Positions 18,875 through 26,988 of a stretch of DNA of 64,000 nt are shown in pieces (the stretch's first letter is position 1; each line of letters starts with the position of its first letter). The notes below the pieces were generated by a model that was not told the origin of the DNA, made no database searches, and saw only the letters and a list, made by a program, of their open reading frames with translations. The position numbers and the translations under genes were made by a program. The stretch comes from Streptomyces sp. NBC_00414 (GTDB lineage: Bacteria > Actinomycetota > Actinomycetes > Streptomycetales > Streptomycetaceae), in NCBI RefSeq assembly GCF_036038375.1, contig NZ_CP107935.1:2728001-2792000 (forward strand), given 5' to 3'.

Positions 18875-19902
18875 CGACACCACCCCGCGTCACGATCAAG
18901 GACGTCGCGGCCCGCGCCGGGGTGTCCAAGGGGGCCGTGTCGCTCGCCTTCAACCACAAACCGGGGGTGTCCGAGGCGACCCGGGACCGGATCTTCGAGG
19001 CGGCCCGCCAACTGGGCTGGGCGCCGAACCTCGCCGCCCGGTCGCTGGCCGGCCGGCGCGTGGACGTGGTGGGCCTCGCGATCTGCCGGCCGGCGAAACT
19101 GCTCGGGCTCGAACCGTTCTACATGGAGTTCATCTCGGGGGTGGAGAGCGTGCTGACCGAGCAGTCGTGCTCCCTGCTGCTGCGGCTGGTGCGCACGGTG
19201 GAGGAGGAGGTCGGGCTGCAGGACTCCTGGTGGCGGGGCAAGCACGTCAGCGGGTCGATCCTGGTGGACTTCCGGGCGGACGATCCGCGCGTGGCCGCCG
19301 TCGAACGGCTCGGGGTGCCCGTCGTGGCCGTCGGACACCCCTCGCTCACCGGCGGGCTCACCTCCGTGTGGACGGACGACGCGAGCGCCGTCACGGAGGC
19401 CGTGCGGTATCTCGCCGCGCTCGGGCACCGGAGGGTCGCGCGGGTCGGCGGGGCGGCCGCGCTGGGGCACACGGCGATCCGTACGGCCTCGTTCGACGCG
19501 GCGGCGCGGGCACTGGGGCTGACCGGGGCGTGGCAGGTGGCGACCGACTTCTCCGGGGAGGCGGGGGCGCGGGCCACGCGGTCGCTGCTGACCGCGTCCG
19601 CGGCCGACCGGCCGACGGCGATCGTGTACGACAACGACATCATGGCGGTGGCCGGGCTCTCGGTCGCCTCCGAGATGGGGCTTTCCGTGCCGGGGGACGT
19701 GTCACTGCTCGCCTGGGACGACTCGCAGCTGTGCCGGCTGACGCATCCGACGTTGTCTGCGATGAGTCATGACGTGCATGGGTTCGGGGCGGAGGTTGCT
19801 CGAACGTTGTTCGGCGTCATTACGGGGGTGGGGGGTGGGGGGTCGCATCCTGTGCCCACGCCTGTGCTGACCCCCAGGGGGTCCACAGCTCCGCCCCGCT
19901 GA
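18871..19902 (+). CDS. LacI-family transcription regulator
   Basis: A 343-residue repressor. The N-terminal helix-turn-helix is VTIKDVAARAGVSKGAVSLAFNHKPGVSEATRDRI, followed by the hinge helix (AARSLAGRR) and a periplasmic-binding-protein-like effector domain. The start ATG overlaps the beta-mannosidase stop by 4 bases, so the enzyme and its presumed repressor are made together. Probable targets are the two inverted TAAACCGGTA sites upstream; a mannoside is the likely inducer. The C-terminus ends in a Pro/Gly-rich tail (GGGGSHPVPTPVLTPRGS) beyond the fold. Confidence 0.9.
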   Translation: MTTPPRVTIKDVAARAGVSKGAVSLAFNHKPGVSEATRDRIFEAARQLGWAPNLAARSLAGRRVDVVGLAICRPAKLLGLEPFYMEFISGVESVLTEQSCSLLLRLVRTVEEEVGLQDSWWRGKHVSGSILVDFRADDPRVAAVERLGVPVVAVGHPSLTGGLTSVWTDDASAVTEAVRYLAALGHRRVARVGGAAALGHTAIRTASFDAAARALGLTGAWQVATDFSGEAGARATRSLLTASAADRPTAIVYDNDIMAVAGLSVASEMGLSVPGDVSLLAWDDSQLCRLTHPTLSAMSHDVHGFGAEVARTLFGVITGVGGGGSHPVPTPVLTPRGSTAPPR

Positions 19903-20300
19903 GGGGGTTCCCCCTGAGGCCTTGGGAGTCCCCTTGGGAGGTCCCCTACGGAAGTGATGGTGAGGTCGTTCGGGGGTGCGGGTCCGTCGTGGCCGGCCGC
20001 GCAGTTCCCCGCGCCCCTGAAAGCGGGGCTGGGCCCCGGCTTTCATGCCTCGGGGACGCGGAGAACTGCGCGGCCACGCCACCCCGGCCCGCCCCGCGCC
20101 TCAGGGCGCGAGGAACCGCGCAACCGGCCCCGGCGCACCCGTGACGCACCCGTACAGGCGGCGAGAGCCATGTGACCTTCGCCGCTCCAGCCTGTGGGGG
20201 TGGGCAGGTCGGTTACCCGCAAGTAGCATGGGAGGTGAGCGCGCGCTCAGGGCGTGTGTGTCGCGCAGCAGAGCCATCCCGCATCTGGAGGAGAGCCATC
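19903..20300. other. Gene-free stretch: dispersed repeats and fadA control region
   Basis: Copies or degenerate copies of the GC-rich hairpin repeat lie at 19997-20018, about 20052-20070 and about 20096-20117. The right end carries the fadAB promoter region with an imperfect palindrome at 20212-20227. I see no convincing gene. Confidence 0.55.
20212..20227. promoter_or_regulatory. Imperfect palindrome before fadAB, possible TetR-type operator
   Basis: GTTACCCGCAAGTAGC has arms GTTAC and GTAGC (one mismatch) with a six-base centre, and it overlaps a TAGCAT -10-like hexamer. It lies 74 bases before the thiolase start. The TTAC...GTAA type arms fit TetR-family operators of fatty-acid oxidation genes, but the assignment is inferred. 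Confidence 0.35.
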
Positions 20301-21527
20301 GTGCCTCGTACCGTCAGGGACGTCGTCTTCGTCGACGGCGTCCGCACCCCGTTCGGCAAGGCGGGCCCGAAGGGCATCTACCACGAGACCCGTGCCGACG
20401 ATCTCGTCGTGAAGGCGATCCGGGAGCTGCTGCGCCGCAACCCCGGACTCGACCCGAAGAAGATCGACGAGGTCGCCATCGCCGCGACCACGCAGATCGG
20501 CGACCAGGGTCTGACGCTGGGCCGCACGGCGGGCATCCTGGCCGGGCTCCCGCAGTCCGTGCCCGGATACTCGATCGACCGCATGTGCGCCGGCGCGCTG
20601 ACCGCCGTGACGACCGCGGCCGGCTCCGTCGCGTTCGGCGCGTACGACGCCGTCATCGCGGGCGGTGTCGAGCACATGGGCCGCCACCCCATGGGCGAGG
20701 GCGTGGACCCCAACCCCCGCTTCGTCAGCGACAAGCTCGTCGACGAGTCGGCCCTCTTCATGGGCATGACCGCGGAGAACCTGCACGACCGCTACCCCAC
20801 GATCACCAAGCAGCGCGCCGACGAGTACGCCGTGCGCTCGCAGGAGAAGGCCGCCAAGGCGTACGCCAACGGCAAGATCCAGCAGGACCTGGTGCCGGTC
20901 TCGGTGCGCAACACCAACCCGGAGGTCGGCGAGACGGGCTGGGGCCTGGTCACCGCCGACGAGCCGATGCGCCCGGGCACCACCCTGGAGAACCTGGCAG
21001 GGCTCAAGACGCCGTTCCGCGTGCACGGCCGGGTCACCGCCGGTAACGCGGCCGGTCTGAACGACGGCGCCACCGCCTCGATCATCGCGTCCGAGGAGTT
21101 CGCCCGCGAGCACGACCTGCCGGTGCGGATGCGCCTCGTCTCGTACGCCTTCGCGGGCGTCGAGCCGGAGGTCATGGGCTACGGCCCGATCCCGGCCACC
21201 GAGAAGGCCCTCGCCAAGGCGGGCCTGTCGATCGAGGACATCAACCTCTTCGAGATCAACGAGGCCTTCGCCGTCCAGGTCCTCGCGTTCCTGGAGCACT
21301 ACGGCATCGCCGACGACGACGCGCGCGTCAACCAGTACGGCGGCGCCATCGCGTACGGCCACCCGCTGGCCTCCTCCGGCGTCCGGCTGATGACCCAGCT
21401 GGCCCGCCAGTTCGAGGAGCAGCCGGAGGTCCGTTACGGCCTCACCACCATGTGCGTCGGCTTCGGCATGGGCGCCACGGTGATCTGGGAGAACCCGCAC
21501 CACAAGGACGCCGGAGGCGACAAGTGA
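20301..21527 (+). CDS. fadA: Acetyl-CoA C-acyltransferase (thiolase, FadA type)
   Basis: A 408-residue thiolase that cleaves 3-ketoacyl-CoA with CoA in the last step of beta-oxidation. The acyl-accepting Cys96 is in SIDRMCAGAL, His354 in GGAIAYGHPLASSG and the general-base Cys385 in TTMCVGFGMG. The start GTG 20301 (VPRTVRDVVFVDG) follows a strong GGAGGAG. The stop overlaps the start of fadB by GTGA, matching the alpha2beta2-type trifunctional complex gene pair. Reverse use for synthesis is possible, but the partner gene favours oxidation. Confidence 0.94.
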   Translation: MPRTVRDVVFVDGVRTPFGKAGPKGIYHETRADDLVVKAIRELLRRNPGLDPKKIDEVAIAATTQIGDQGLTLGRTAGILAGLPQSVPGYSIDRMCAGALTAVTTAAGSVAFGAYDAVIAGGVEHMGRHPMGEGVDPNPRFVSDKLVDESALFMGMTAENLHDRYPTITKQRADEYAVRSQEKAAKAYANGKIQQDLVPVSVRNTNPEVGETGWGLVTADEPMRPGTTLENLAGLKTPFRVHGRVTAGNAAGLNDGATASIIASEEFAREHDLPVRMRLVSYAFAGVEPEVMGYGPIPATEKALAKAGLSIEDINLFEINEAFAVQVLAFLEHYGIADDDARVNQYGGAIAYGHPLASSGVRLMTQLARQFEEQPEVRYGLTTMCVGFGMGATVIWENPHHKDAGGDK

Positions 21528-23650
21528 GCACCACTGAACTCCTGAAGGGCGCAGCGGAACTGTTCCCCGACGAGGTCGTGACGTCGGCGCACGTACGCCA
21601 CCTCGACCTGCCGTTCGGCGCCGGGCGCTTCGCGCTCATCACGCTGGACAACGGCTTCGACCACACCAAGCCGACCACCTTCGGCCCGGCCTCGCTGGCG
21701 AACCTGAACGCCGCGATCGACCAGGTGGAGAAGGAGGCGTCGGCCAGCGAGATCATCGGCGTCGGCGTCACCGGCAAGCCGTTCATCTTCGCCGTCGGCG
21801 CGGACCTCAAGGGCGTCGAGCTCCTGAAGGAGCACAAGGACGCGCTCGCCATCGGCAAGGGCGGTCACGAGGTCTTCAAGCGGCTGTCCGCCCTCGCGGT
21901 CCCGACCTTCGCGTACTACAACGGCGCGGCCATGGGCGGCGGTGTCGAGGTCGGTCTGCACTGCAGCTACCGCACGGTCTCCGCGTCCCTGCCCGCCTTC
22001 TCGCTGCCCGAGGTCTTCCTCGGTCTGGTGCCCGGCTGGGGCGGCTGTGCCCTGCTGCCGAACCTGATCGGCGCCGACAAGGCCGTCTCGGTGATCATCG
22101 AGAACTCGCTCAACCAGAACAAGCAGCTCAAGGGCGTGCAGGTCTACGAGCTGGGGATCGCCGACGCGCTCTTCGAGGGCGCGGACTTCCTGGAGCAGTC
22201 GCTGATCTGGACGGCGTCCGTCCTCAAGGGCGAGATCGTCGTCGACCGCCCGGTCATCGACCGCGGCGAGGCCTGGGACCAGGCCGTCGCCAAGGGCCGC
22301 TTCATCGCGGACAGCAAGGTGCACGGGGCGGCCCCGGCCGCGTACCGCGCGCTGGACATCATCGCCGCCGCGAAGAACGGCGACCTCCAGCAGGGCTTCG
22401 ACGCCGAGGACAAGGCGCTCGCCGACCTGATCATGGGCGGTGAACTGCGCTCCGGCATCTACGCGTTCAACCTGGTGCAGAAGCGCGGCAAGCGTCCGGC
22501 GGGTGCGCCGGACAAGTCGCTGGCCCGCCCGGTCACCAAGGTCGGTGTCGTGGGCGCCGGTCTGATGGCCTCGCAGCTCGCCCTGCTCTTCCTGCGCCGC
22601 CTTGAGGTGCCGGTCGTGCTGACCGACATCGACCAGGAGCGGGTCGACAAGGGCGTGGGCTACGTCCACGCCGAGATCGACAAGCTGCTCGGCAAGGGCC
22701 GGATCAACCAGGACAAGGCCAACCGTCTCAAGGCCCTGGTCACGGGTGTCCTGGACAAGGCCGAGGGCTTCTCCGACGCGGACTTCATCATCGAGGCCGT
22801 CTTCGAGGAGATCGGCGTCAAGCAGCAGGTGTTCGCGGAGGTCGAGGCGGTCGCCCCGGCGCACGCGATCCTCGCCACCAACACCTCCTCGCTGTCGGTG
22901 ACCGAGATGGCGTCGAAGCTCAAGAACCCCGAGCGGGTCGTGGGCTTCCACTTCTTCAACCCGGTCGCGATCCTCCCGCTCCTGGAGATCGTGCGGGGCG
23001 AGGCGACGGACGACGCCGCGCTGGCCACGGCGTTCGGTGTCGCCAAGAAGCTGAAGAAGACCGCGGTCCTCGTGAAGGACGCCCCGGCGTTCGTCGTGAA
23101 CCGCATCCTCACCCGCTTCATGGGCGAGATCCAGAACGTCATCGACGAGGGCACGCCGGTCGCGGTCGCCGAGAAGGCGGTCGAGCCGCTGGGTCTGCCG
23201 ATGTCGCCGCTGGTCCTGCTGGAGCTGGTCGGTCCGGCGATCGGTCTGCACGTCTCCGAGACGCTCAACCGGGCCTTCCCCGACCGCTTCACGGTCTCTC
23301 CGAACCTCGCGGCGGTCGTCAAGGCCGGCAAGCGTGGCTTCTACGTGTACGACTCCGGGAAGCCGGAGCTCGACCCCGAGGTCGCCGCGCTGCTGAAGCA
23401 GGGCGATGTCGTTCTGACGGAGGAGCAGGTGCGGGCCCGCGTCCTGGACGCCGTCGCGCAGGAGATCGGGCTCATGCTCGACGAGGGTGTCGTGGCGGAG
23501 GCTCAGGATGTCGACCTGTGCCTGATCACGGGCGCGGGGTGGCCGTTCCACCTCGGTGGGATCACGCCCTACCTGGACCGTGAGGGTGTCTCCCAGCGGG
23601 TGAACGGCAAGCCGTTCCTGGCCCCGGGCGTGGCGTCGGTCCCGGCGTAG
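21524..23650 (+). CDS. fadB: FadB-type multifunctional enzyme: enoyl-CoA hydratase / 3-hydroxyacyl-CoA dehydrogenase
   Basis: A 708-residue two-part enzyme. The N-terminal crotonase part (about 1-290) includes FAVGADLKGVELL and AAMGGGVEVGLHC (oxyanion region) and LPEVFLGLVPGWGG, which carries the catalytic glutamate. The C-terminal part starts with the NAD fold VGVVGAGLMASQLALLFLRR near residue 338, then the dehydrogenase signature NPERVVGFHFFNPVAILPLLEIV (with the catalytic His), and the helical dimer domains. Together with FadA it turns enoyl-CoA into 3-ketoacyl-CoA and acetyl-CoA. GTG 21524 has GGAGG 7 bases before it. Confidence 0.94.
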   Translation: MSTTELLKGAAELFPDEVVTSAHVRHLDLPFGAGRFALITLDNGFDHTKPTTFGPASLANLNAAIDQVEKEASASEIIGVGVTGKPFIFAVGADLKGVELLKEHKDALAIGKGGHEVFKRLSALAVPTFAYYNGAAMGGGVEVGLHCSYRTVSASLPAFSLPEVFLGLVPGWGGCALLPNLIGADKAVSVIIENSLNQNKQLKGVQVYELGIADALFEGADFLEQSLIWTASVLKGEIVVDRPVIDRGEAWDQAVAKGRFIADSKVHGAAPAAYRALDIIAAAKNGDLQQGFDAEDKALADLIMGGELRSGIYAFNLVQKRGKRPAGAPDKSLARPVTKVGVVGAGLMASQLALLFLRRLEVPVVLTDIDQERVDKGVGYVHAEIDKLLGKGRINQDKANRLKALVTGVLDKAEGFSDADFIIEAVFEEIGVKQQVFAEVEAVAPAHAILATNTSSLSVTEMASKLKNPERVVGFHFFNPVAILPLLEIVRGEATDDAALATAFGVAKKLKKTAVLVKDAPAFVVNRILTRFMGEIQNVIDEGTPVAVAEKAVEPLGLPMSPLVLLELVGPAIGLHVSETLNRAFPDRFTVSPNLAAVVKAGKRGFYVYDSGKPELDPEVAALLKQGDVVLTEEQVRARVLDAVAQEIGLMLDEGVVAEAQDVDLCLITGAGWPFHLGGITPYLDREGVSQRVNGKPFLAPGVASVPA

Positions 23651-23737
23651 TTTTCCTCGCCCCCGCCGCCCCTACCCGTCCCGTCACTACACGGGGGCTC
23701 CGCCCCCTCGCCCCCGAAATCGCGCTCCGCGCTCGTC

Positions 23738-23783
23738 CTCAAACGCCGGACGGGCTAAGGGATTAGCCCCTCCGGCGTTTGAG
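23738..23783. terminator. Long inverted repeat, probable bidirectional terminator
   Basis: CTCAAACGCCGGACGGGCTA and its near-exact reverse complement TAGCCCCTCCGGCGTTTGAG flank a six-base loop between the convergent fadB and 23851 genes. This CTCAAACGCCGGACGGGCT arm is a word I know as a common intergenic hairpin of Streptomyces chromosomes. Confidence 0.7.
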
Positions 23784-23850
23784 GAGCGGGGGTTCGGGGG
23801 CAGCGCTCCCGAGACGTGGACGGGAACGGGTAGGGGCGGCGGGGGCGCAA

Positions 23851-24882
23851 TCAGATGCTCTGCCAGGCCTCCAGGGCCAGGCCCGGTTCGGGCTTGCGGT
23901 GGGTGAGGAGCAGCGCGCCCGTGGACGGCGCGAGAGTCGCCGCGACCACCCGCCCCTCCGCGTCCTCGGCAAGGGACACCCGCGCGTCAGCGGGGAGTTG
24001 GGGGCCCGAGTCGGTCCACCACGCCCCCGCCGACTCCTGCTCCGTCGGATACGCCGCGAACGCGACCCGCCCGCTCGCCGACCGCTGCGCGAGCAGCGTG
24101 CAGTCGACTCCGTCGAGCGTGCAGCGGACCGCGGACACCGGTCCCGGCCCCGCACAGCCGAGCAGTTCCACCGGCTCCGCGCCGACCCGCCACGCGCACA
24201 CCGTGTCGTTCTCGTCCGTGTAGAACAGCGTCACGTGCTCGTCGGAGGTGACCAGCGCCCGCAGGGTCCCCGGCCGCACCGCGACCTTCAGGATCTCCTC
24301 GTCGAGGGCGGGGATGTGGCCGGGACCGGCCTGCGTCCAGCGCAGAACGCCGGCCGGCGTGGCCGCGTACAGCTCGACGAGGCCGGACGCGCGGGTCACG
24401 GCGGCGAGTTCGCCGGTGACCTCGCGGCCCTTGAGGTCGCGCCAGGGGCCCCAGCCGCCGCGTTCCTTCTGGCCGCGCATGCTGACCCCGCCGCCCTTGT
24501 TGCGTACGAAGACATGCGCGCGGCCCTCGGCGTCCACGGTCACGGCCGGTACGCCGGTCTGGTTCCCCTTGGTGTTGGGGTGCCCGAGCGGGTTCCAGTC
24601 GAGTGCGGCGAGGTGCGGCCTGAAGTGGGTCGAGTGGACGAGTCCAGCCTCGCCTGCGACGGTGGGACGCCAGGAGACCAGGTGGGCGTAGGCGTCGGCT
24701 CCCTGGCCCACGGCGAGCACCGGGTTGAGGCGCTGGTCGCCGCCGACCGCGCGGGGTGCCGTCCAGGGGCCGCCGGGACGCTGTTCGGCCCAGCACCACA
24801 CCGCTTCGTCCCGCGGAGCGTAGGCGCTGAGTCTGCCGTCCCGGCCGCGTATGAGCCAGGTGCCGTTGAGTGTGCGGACCAT
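23851..24882 (-). CDS. Beta-propeller-like protein of unknown function
   Basis: A 343-residue soluble protein without signal peptide. The sequence is made of repeated beta-strand blocks of 45-55 residues containing Trp and Gly (WLIRGRDGRLSAY, RAHVFVRNKGGGVSM, VELYAATPAGVLRW, VCAWRVGAE), as in five- to seven-bladed propellers such as the PLL/fucose-lectin group. No catalytic residues can be named. ATG 24882 is preferred over GTG 24888 because GGGGGAG lies about 6 bases before it. It is divergent from the NYN-like gene. A binding or scaffold role is likely but not shown. Confidence 0.72.
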   Translation of the reverse strand: MVRTLNGTWLIRGRDGRLSAYAPRDEAVWCWAEQRPGGPWTAPRAVGGDQRLNPVLAVGQGADAYAHLVSWRPTVAGEAGLVHSTHFRPHLAALDWNPLGHPNTKGNQTGVPAVTVDAEGRAHVFVRNKGGGVSMRGQKERGGWGPWRDLKGREVTGELAAVTRASGLVELYAATPAGVLRWTQAGPGHIPALDEEILKVAVRPGTLRALVTSDEHVTLFYTDENDTVCAWRVGAEPVELLGCAGPGPVSAVRCTLDGVDCTLLAQRSASGRVAFAAYPTEQESAGAWWTDSGPQLPADARVSLAEDAEGRVVAATLAPSTGALLLTHRKPEPGLALEAWQSI

Positions 24883-24939
24883 TGACACTCCCCCACTCTA
24901 ATCGGGCCGTGTGATCGCCCTCCGTGCGACCCTGGCCCG

Positions 24940-25314
24940 ATGGACGCTCCTCCGCTTGTGATCGTCGATGCCGCCAATGTGGTCGGGTCGGTGCCCGACG
25001 GCTGGTGGCGCGACCGCCGGGGCGCCGCGGAGCGCGTACGGGACCTGCTCGTGCCGTACGCGGCCGAGGGCCTCCCGGGCCTTCCCGGGCCCCTGGAGCT
25101 GGTCCTCGTGGTCGAGGGCGGCGCCCGCGCAGTGACCTCCGTGCCCGGGGTACGGGTCGAGGCGGCGCCCGGCAGCGGTGACGACCGCATCGTGGAGCTG
25201 GTCGCCGAACACCCGGACCGCTCGCGCCTGGTGGTCACGGCGGACCGTGAACTGCGGCGCAGGGTGACGGAGTTGGGCGCCGAGGTCACGGGTCCGAGGA
25301 CCGTCCGCCCGTGA
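24940..25314 (+). CDS. Small NYN/PIN-like domain protein
   Basis: A 124-residue protein resembling the NYN (YacP-like) branch of PIN-fold ribonucleases. The acidic residues expected of the metal site are present: VIVDAANVVGS at the N-terminus, GSGDDRIVELVAEH in the middle and VVTADRELRRRV before the C-terminal strand. It is shorter than YacP proteins (about 170), and the RNA target is unknown. An RNase role is inferred only from the acidic motif pattern. Confidence 0.75.
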   Translation: MDAPPLVIVDAANVVGSVPDGWWRDRRGAAERVRDLLVPYAAEGLPGLPGPLELVLVVEGGARAVTSVPGVRVEAAPGSGDDRIVELVAEHPDRSRLVVTADRELRRRVTELGAEVTGPRTVRP

Positions 25315-25341
25315 CCTCGCAGGCGCTGACCGGCTTCCTGA

Positions 25342-26838
25342 CTAGCCCTGCTCGGCGGCTGCCTTCCGGTCCCGGCCGAGGCGGCTGTGCGAGCGGCCGT
25401 AGACGAAGTACACGAGGAAGCCGATGGCCATCCAGATGCCGAATCGCAGCCAGGTCTCGGCGGGCAGGTTCAGCATCAGCCACAGCGAGGCGAGGACGGA
25501 GACGATCGGCAGGATCGGCACCAGCGGGGTGCGGAAGGCGCGCGGCAGGTCCGGGCGGGTGCGACGCAGGATGATCACGCCGATCGCGACGACGACGAAC
25601 GCGAACAGCGTGCCGATGTTCACCAGCTCGGCGAGTTCGCTCAGGCTGGTGAAGCCCGCGACGATCGCGATGATCACGCCGAGCAGGATGGTCGGCCGGT
25701 GCGGGGTCCTGAAGCGCGGGTGGACGTGCGAGAAGAAGCGCGGCAGCAGTCCGTCGCGGCTCATCGCGAAGAAGACCCGGGTCTGGCCGAGCAGCAGGAT
25801 CATGCAGACGGTGGTGAGGCCGACGGCGGCGCCGAAGCTGATGAAGCCCGCGTACCAGGGGTGGCCGGTGGCCTTGAAGGCGTCGGCGAGCGGGGCGTCC
25901 ACGGACAGCTTGGTGTAGTGCTGCATGCCGGTCACGACGATCGACACCGCGACGTACAGCGTGGTGCAGATGAGGAGTGAGCCGAGGATGCCGCGGGGCA
26001 TGTCGCGCTGCGGGTTCCTGGTCTCCTCGGCGGCCGTGGCCACGACGTCGAAGCCGATGAAGGCGAAGAAGACGACGGAGGCGGCGGTGAAGATGCCCAT
26101 CACGCCGAAGTTGGAGGGCGCCCAGCCGAACATCAGCTGGATCAGCGGCGAGTCGAGACCGCTGCCCGCCTCCACGGGCTTCGCCTTCGGGACGAACGGG
26201 TCGTAGTTGTCGCCCTTGATGAAGAAGGCACCCGCGATGATCACGACGAGGACGACGGTCACCTTGATGGCGACCACGACGGCGGTCACCCGCGCGGAGA
26301 GCTTCGTGCCGACCACCAGGATGGCGGTGAGCACCAGCACGAGGGCGGCGGCGAGGATGTCGAAGCCGAAGCCGTCCGCCCCCTCTCTCCCGCTGAGCGC
26401 CGCGGGCAGATGCCAGCCCGCGTTGTCGAGCAGCGAGGCGATGTAGCCGGACCAGCCGACCGCGACCACCGCGGTGCCGAGCGCGAACTCGAGCACGAGG
26501 TCCCAGCCGATGATCCAGGCGGGCAGTTCACCGAGGGAGGCGTAGGAGAAGGTGTACGCGGAGCCGGCCACGGGGACCGTGGACGCGAACTCGGCGTAGC
26601 AGAGCGCGGCGAGCGCGCAGACGACCCCGGCCACGACGAAGGCCAGGGCGACGGCGGGACCGGCGTTGTTCTTGGCGACGGTGCCGGTGAGGACGAAGAT
26701 GCCGGTGCCGATGATGACACCGACCCCGAAGACCGTCAGATCCAGGGCGGACAGGGATTTTTTGAGCGCGTGCTCCGGTTCCTCGGTGTCCTGGATGGAC
26801 TGCTCGATCTTCTTCGTCCTGAAGAGGGTGTTGCTCAC
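25342..26838 (-). CDS. APC-family amino-acid permease (cationic amino-acid transporter type)
   Basis: A 498-residue membrane protein with 12 predicted helices. The N-terminus (KKSLSALDLTVFGVGVIIGTGIFVLTG) shows the GTGIF motif of the APC substrate-binding helix 1, and helix 6 carries FFAFIGFDVVATAAEETRNPQRDMP, conserved in CAT/YfnA-type transporters. GTG 26838 has GGAGG at 7 bases; earlier starts at 26940 add unlikely residues. It is monocistronic and convergent with the NYN-like gene. Substrate choice among Lys, Arg or others is not readable. Confidence 0.9.
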   Translation of the reverse strand: MSNTLFRTKKIEQSIQDTEEPEHALKKSLSALDLTVFGVGVIIGTGIFVLTGTVAKNNAGPAVALAFVVAGVVCALAALCYAEFASTVPVAGSAYTFSYASLGELPAWIIGWDLVLEFALGTAVVAVGWSGYIASLLDNAGWHLPAALSGREGADGFGFDILAAALVLVLTAILVVGTKLSARVTAVVVAIKVTVVLVVIIAGAFFIKGDNYDPFVPKAKPVEAGSGLDSPLIQLMFGWAPSNFGVMGIFTAASVVFFAFIGFDVVATAAEETRNPQRDMPRGILGSLLICTTLYVAVSIVVTGMQHYTKLSVDAPLADAFKATGHPWYAGFISFGAAVGLTTVCMILLLGQTRVFFAMSRDGLLPRFFSHVHPRFRTPHRPTILLGVIIAIVAGFTSLSELAELVNIGTLFAFVVVAIGVIILRRTRPDLPRAFRTPLVPILPIVSVLASLWLMLNLPAETWLRFGIWMAIGFLVYFVYGRSHSRLGRDRKAAAEQG

Positions 26839-26988
26839 GGGCGTACCTCCCACGCTTGTCGTCCTCGACATGATCGAGAGGGTGCGTGGTCCGTATGCCC
26901 CGGCGCGTGGGGATTCACGCGAATGGGCCGGTTCAGCCACCGTAAAGGGTGCGGAACCGGCCCATGCGGGTGTGTGCCGTCGGGTGGG

